Assembly (NCBI GenBank): GCA_018970845.1
Contig: JAGWVO010000174.1
Span: 1-7,545, forward strand
Origin: Planctomycetota bacterium
Lineage (GTDB): Bacteria; Planctomycetota; Planctomycetia; Gemmatales; Gemmataceae
Length of the DNA stretch: 7,545 nucleotides
Direction of reading: 5' to 3'
The notes beneath the pieces are model-generated. The model ran no database searches, was not told where the DNA came from, and saw nothing but the letters and a program-made list of their open reading frames with translations. Position numbers and translations under genes: made by a program. Shown one piece after another: positions 6,610 through 7,545 of this stretch; within the stretch, counting starts at the first letter, position 1; the number at the start of each line of letters is the position of its first letter.

Positions 6610-7346
6610 GCGCCTGCCCGATGTCGGTGATCCTGCTGCCGACATCGGCTGGCGGCGAGGTAACCGATGCCGACCGGGTTTTCTGGGGCCATTTTGTTGA
6701 AAGCCTGCCGGAGGGATCCCGCCTTATTGACGCCGGTTTGAACCGGCATGATTCCCCGGGGGAGGGGGTGCTGCTGTCGGCGGCTTTGGAGCAGGCCGAA
6801 ACGCCGACCGTTCTCGTGGTGCCGGCCGGCGCGCCATGGAGGCGAGCCGACTTGGCCCGCGGCCTTGGCGCCAAGATCGACCGGGCCCATATGGTGGTGG
6901 CCTGCCGGCCCGAATCACCTCGCTCCCTTGGGGCCCGTTTGCTGCATGGGTTGGTTCGGACTGTCGCGCGGGTTGTTTTGGCCATCGACATCGGCCCGGC
7001 GCCTGGTTGGCCGGGCTGGCGCCGCTGGCTGGAGCGGCAGGCGGGGTGGTGGTTGTTCGGAGTGCGTGGCGCCGATCCTTTTTCCCCGTGCCGCATGTTC
7101 CGCCGCGAGATCGGCCGATTGGCGGCAATCCAAAGCCGCGGGGCCATGGTTCATGGGGAATTGTCGGCCAAGGCGAATTTCCTGGGGGCGCTGATCGACG
7201 AGGAACCGCCAGCCGGGTCGTTGCCGCCTCGGGATGCGTCGGCTGATCCCCGGTGGTGGCCGGATTTCAGTCTGGTTTGGAGTGATCCGAGGTTCGCGGG
7301 GCCTCTCTCCGCAACCCCGGATGCCGGCAAGGGCATGGTTCCTTGA
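6579..7346 (+). CDS. Short GT2-like protein (polyprenyl-phosphate sugar synthase relative) with degenerate catalytic half
   Basis: This 255-residue protein has a C-terminal half that resembles planctomycete DPM1-like GT2 proteins: LFGVRGADPFSPCRMFRREIGRLAAIQS (159-186), where the family has FGVR..D..C.F+LFRR.....IPIQS, then VHGELSAKANFLGALIDEEP (191-210), where the family has VH.EILAKANFLGCLM.EVP. The N-terminal half departs from the family. The opening strand reads SVILLPTSAGG (16-26) without the usual NEE, the DDGSxDxT motif is replaced by IDAGLNRHDSPGEG (50-63), and the DxD position reads VVPAGAPWRRADL (80-92). A stretch of about 25 residues after the second strand also seems to be missing. 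It may therefore be inactive or scaffold-like. The start is uncertain: ATG 6579 overlaps the GT-C stop by 31 bases, while ATG 6621 leaves an 11-base gap and gives 241 residues; neither has a strong SD. It is probably the last gene of the ABC/GT-C operon. Confidence 0.75.
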   Translation: MPRITPLDPVSACPMSVILLPTSAGGEVTDADRVFWGHFVESLPEGSRLIDAGLNRHDSPGEGVLLSAALEQAETPTVLVVPAGAPWRRADLARGLGAKIDRAHMVVACRPESPRSLGARLLHGLVRTVARVVLAIDIGPAPGWPGWRRWLERQAGWWLFGVRGADPFSPCRMFRREIGRLAAIQSRGAMVHGELSAKANFLGALIDEEPPAGSLPPRDASADPRWWPDFSLVWSDPRFAGPLSATPDAGKGMVP

Positions 7347-7378
7347 CGAACGGCGCTTCCATGCCCTATTGTGGCATG
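7330..7378. repeat. Nested inverted repeats over the tRNA-Leu promoter
   Basis: AGGGCATGG (7330-7338) and CCATGCCCT (7359-7367) form a perfect 9-bp inverted repeat with a 20-base loop holding the -35 box. The second arm also pairs with GGCATG (7373-7378) through CATGCC (7360-7365), with a 7-base loop containing most of the -10 box. The two pairings share an arm and exclude each other. No T-tract follows, so neither is a standard intrinsic terminator. Confidence 0.5.
7343..7372 (+). promoter_or_regulatory. Sigma-70-type promoter for tRNA-Leu
   Basis: TTGACG (7343-7348), an 18-base spacer, then TATTGT (7367-7372). Transcription would start at about 7379, only a few bases before the mature tRNA 5' end at 7382, so the leader would be extremely short. 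The -35 box overlaps the TGA stop (7344-7346) of the GT2-like gene. This is the best promoter match in the window. Confidence 0.6.
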
Positions 7379-7381
7379 ATT

Positions 7382-7465
7382 GCCGAAGTGGCGGAATTGG
7401 CAGACGCGCTAGCCTCAGGAGCTAGTTCTCGCAAGGGAGTGGAGGTTCGAGTCCTCTCTTCGGCA
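7382..7465 (+). tRNA. tRNA-Leu, anticodon CAG
   Basis: This is an 84-base type II tRNA. Acceptor stem GCCGAAG (7382-7388) pairs with CTTCGGC (7458-7464), with discriminator A at 7465. The D stem is GCG/CGC (7391-7393/7405-7407), with GG in the loop. The anticodon stem CTAGC/GCTAG (7409-7413/7421-7425) encloses loop CTCAGGA with anticodon CAG (7416-7418), reading leucine CUG codons. The long variable arm (7426-7440) forms TCTC-GCAA-GGGA, as expected for leucine. The T arm is GGAGG-TTCGAGT-CCTCT (7441-7457). The 3' CCA is not encoded (ATACCCC follows) and must be added by the CCA-adding enzyme. Confidence 0.97.
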
Positions 7466-7545
7466 TACCCCTCCCGCTGACTTAGTTCCAATAACTCCCC
7501 AAGCTGGTCCTTCTGATTGCCAGCCCAATGGCCTCTCCCCACCCA

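Noticed and set aside
7466..7545. Sequence after the tRNA as a possible integration site or terminator
   Set aside because: Only 80 bases are visible. A 5-bp GCTGG/CCAGC repeat is present, but there is no integrase, no T-tract and no repeat of the tRNA 3' end.

Overview
The window reads as a chromosomal stretch of a high-GC bacterium, most likely a member of the Planctomycetota. This rests on remembered family resemblance, not a search. The pointers are the SUMT-HemD fusion with a TGHENP-type methyltransferase domain, an ABC exporter with a long coiled-coil insert between its first two membrane helices, and a GT-C protein with ELQKPPL and DYLIPAFP motifs. No mobile element, CRISPR array or rRNA is visible. 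GC content is high throughout except in two intergenic patches.

Layout. (1) Positions 2-2019, + strand: the 3' part of tatC (twin-arginine translocase core subunit), then a fused uroporphyrinogen-III C-methyltransferase / uroporphyrinogen-III synthase. The fused gene starts on a GTG that overlaps the tatC stop (GTGA), so the two are probably translationally coupled. (2) Positions 2037-2663, - strand: two small genes. One encodes a roughly 60-residue protein with two membrane helices. The other encodes a 77-residue cysteine-rich protein whose start is fixed by a near-perfect Shine-Dalgarno sequence. (3) Positions 2664-2990: an AT-richer divergent intergenic region. (4) Positions 2991-7346, + strand: a tight three-gene unit of ABC exporter, GT-C membrane glycosyltransferase and a short GT2-like protein, with overlaps or minimal gaps. 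(5) Positions 7343-7465: a recognisable sigma-70-type promoter driving tRNA-Leu(CAG); its -35 box overlaps the stop codon of the GT2-like gene.

How the parts may work together. The first unit joins protein export to tetrapyrrole synthesis: HemD makes uroporphyrinogen III, and the methyltransferase diverts it to precorrin-2 for siroheme or cobalamin. The second + strand unit looks like an envelope module. The exporter would move a lipid-linked or amphipathic substrate across the inner membrane, and the GT-C enzyme would glycosylate something on the outer face using a polyprenyl-phosphate sugar. The third protein resembles polyprenyl-phosphate sugar synthases (DPM1-like GT2) only in its C-terminal half. 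Its N-terminal nucleotide-sugar site appears to be shortened and to have lost the usual acidic motifs, so it may be a pseudoenzyme partner. That protein, the coiled-coil ABC exporter, the cysteine-rich small protein and the nested inverted repeats over the tRNA promoter are the most unusual things here.
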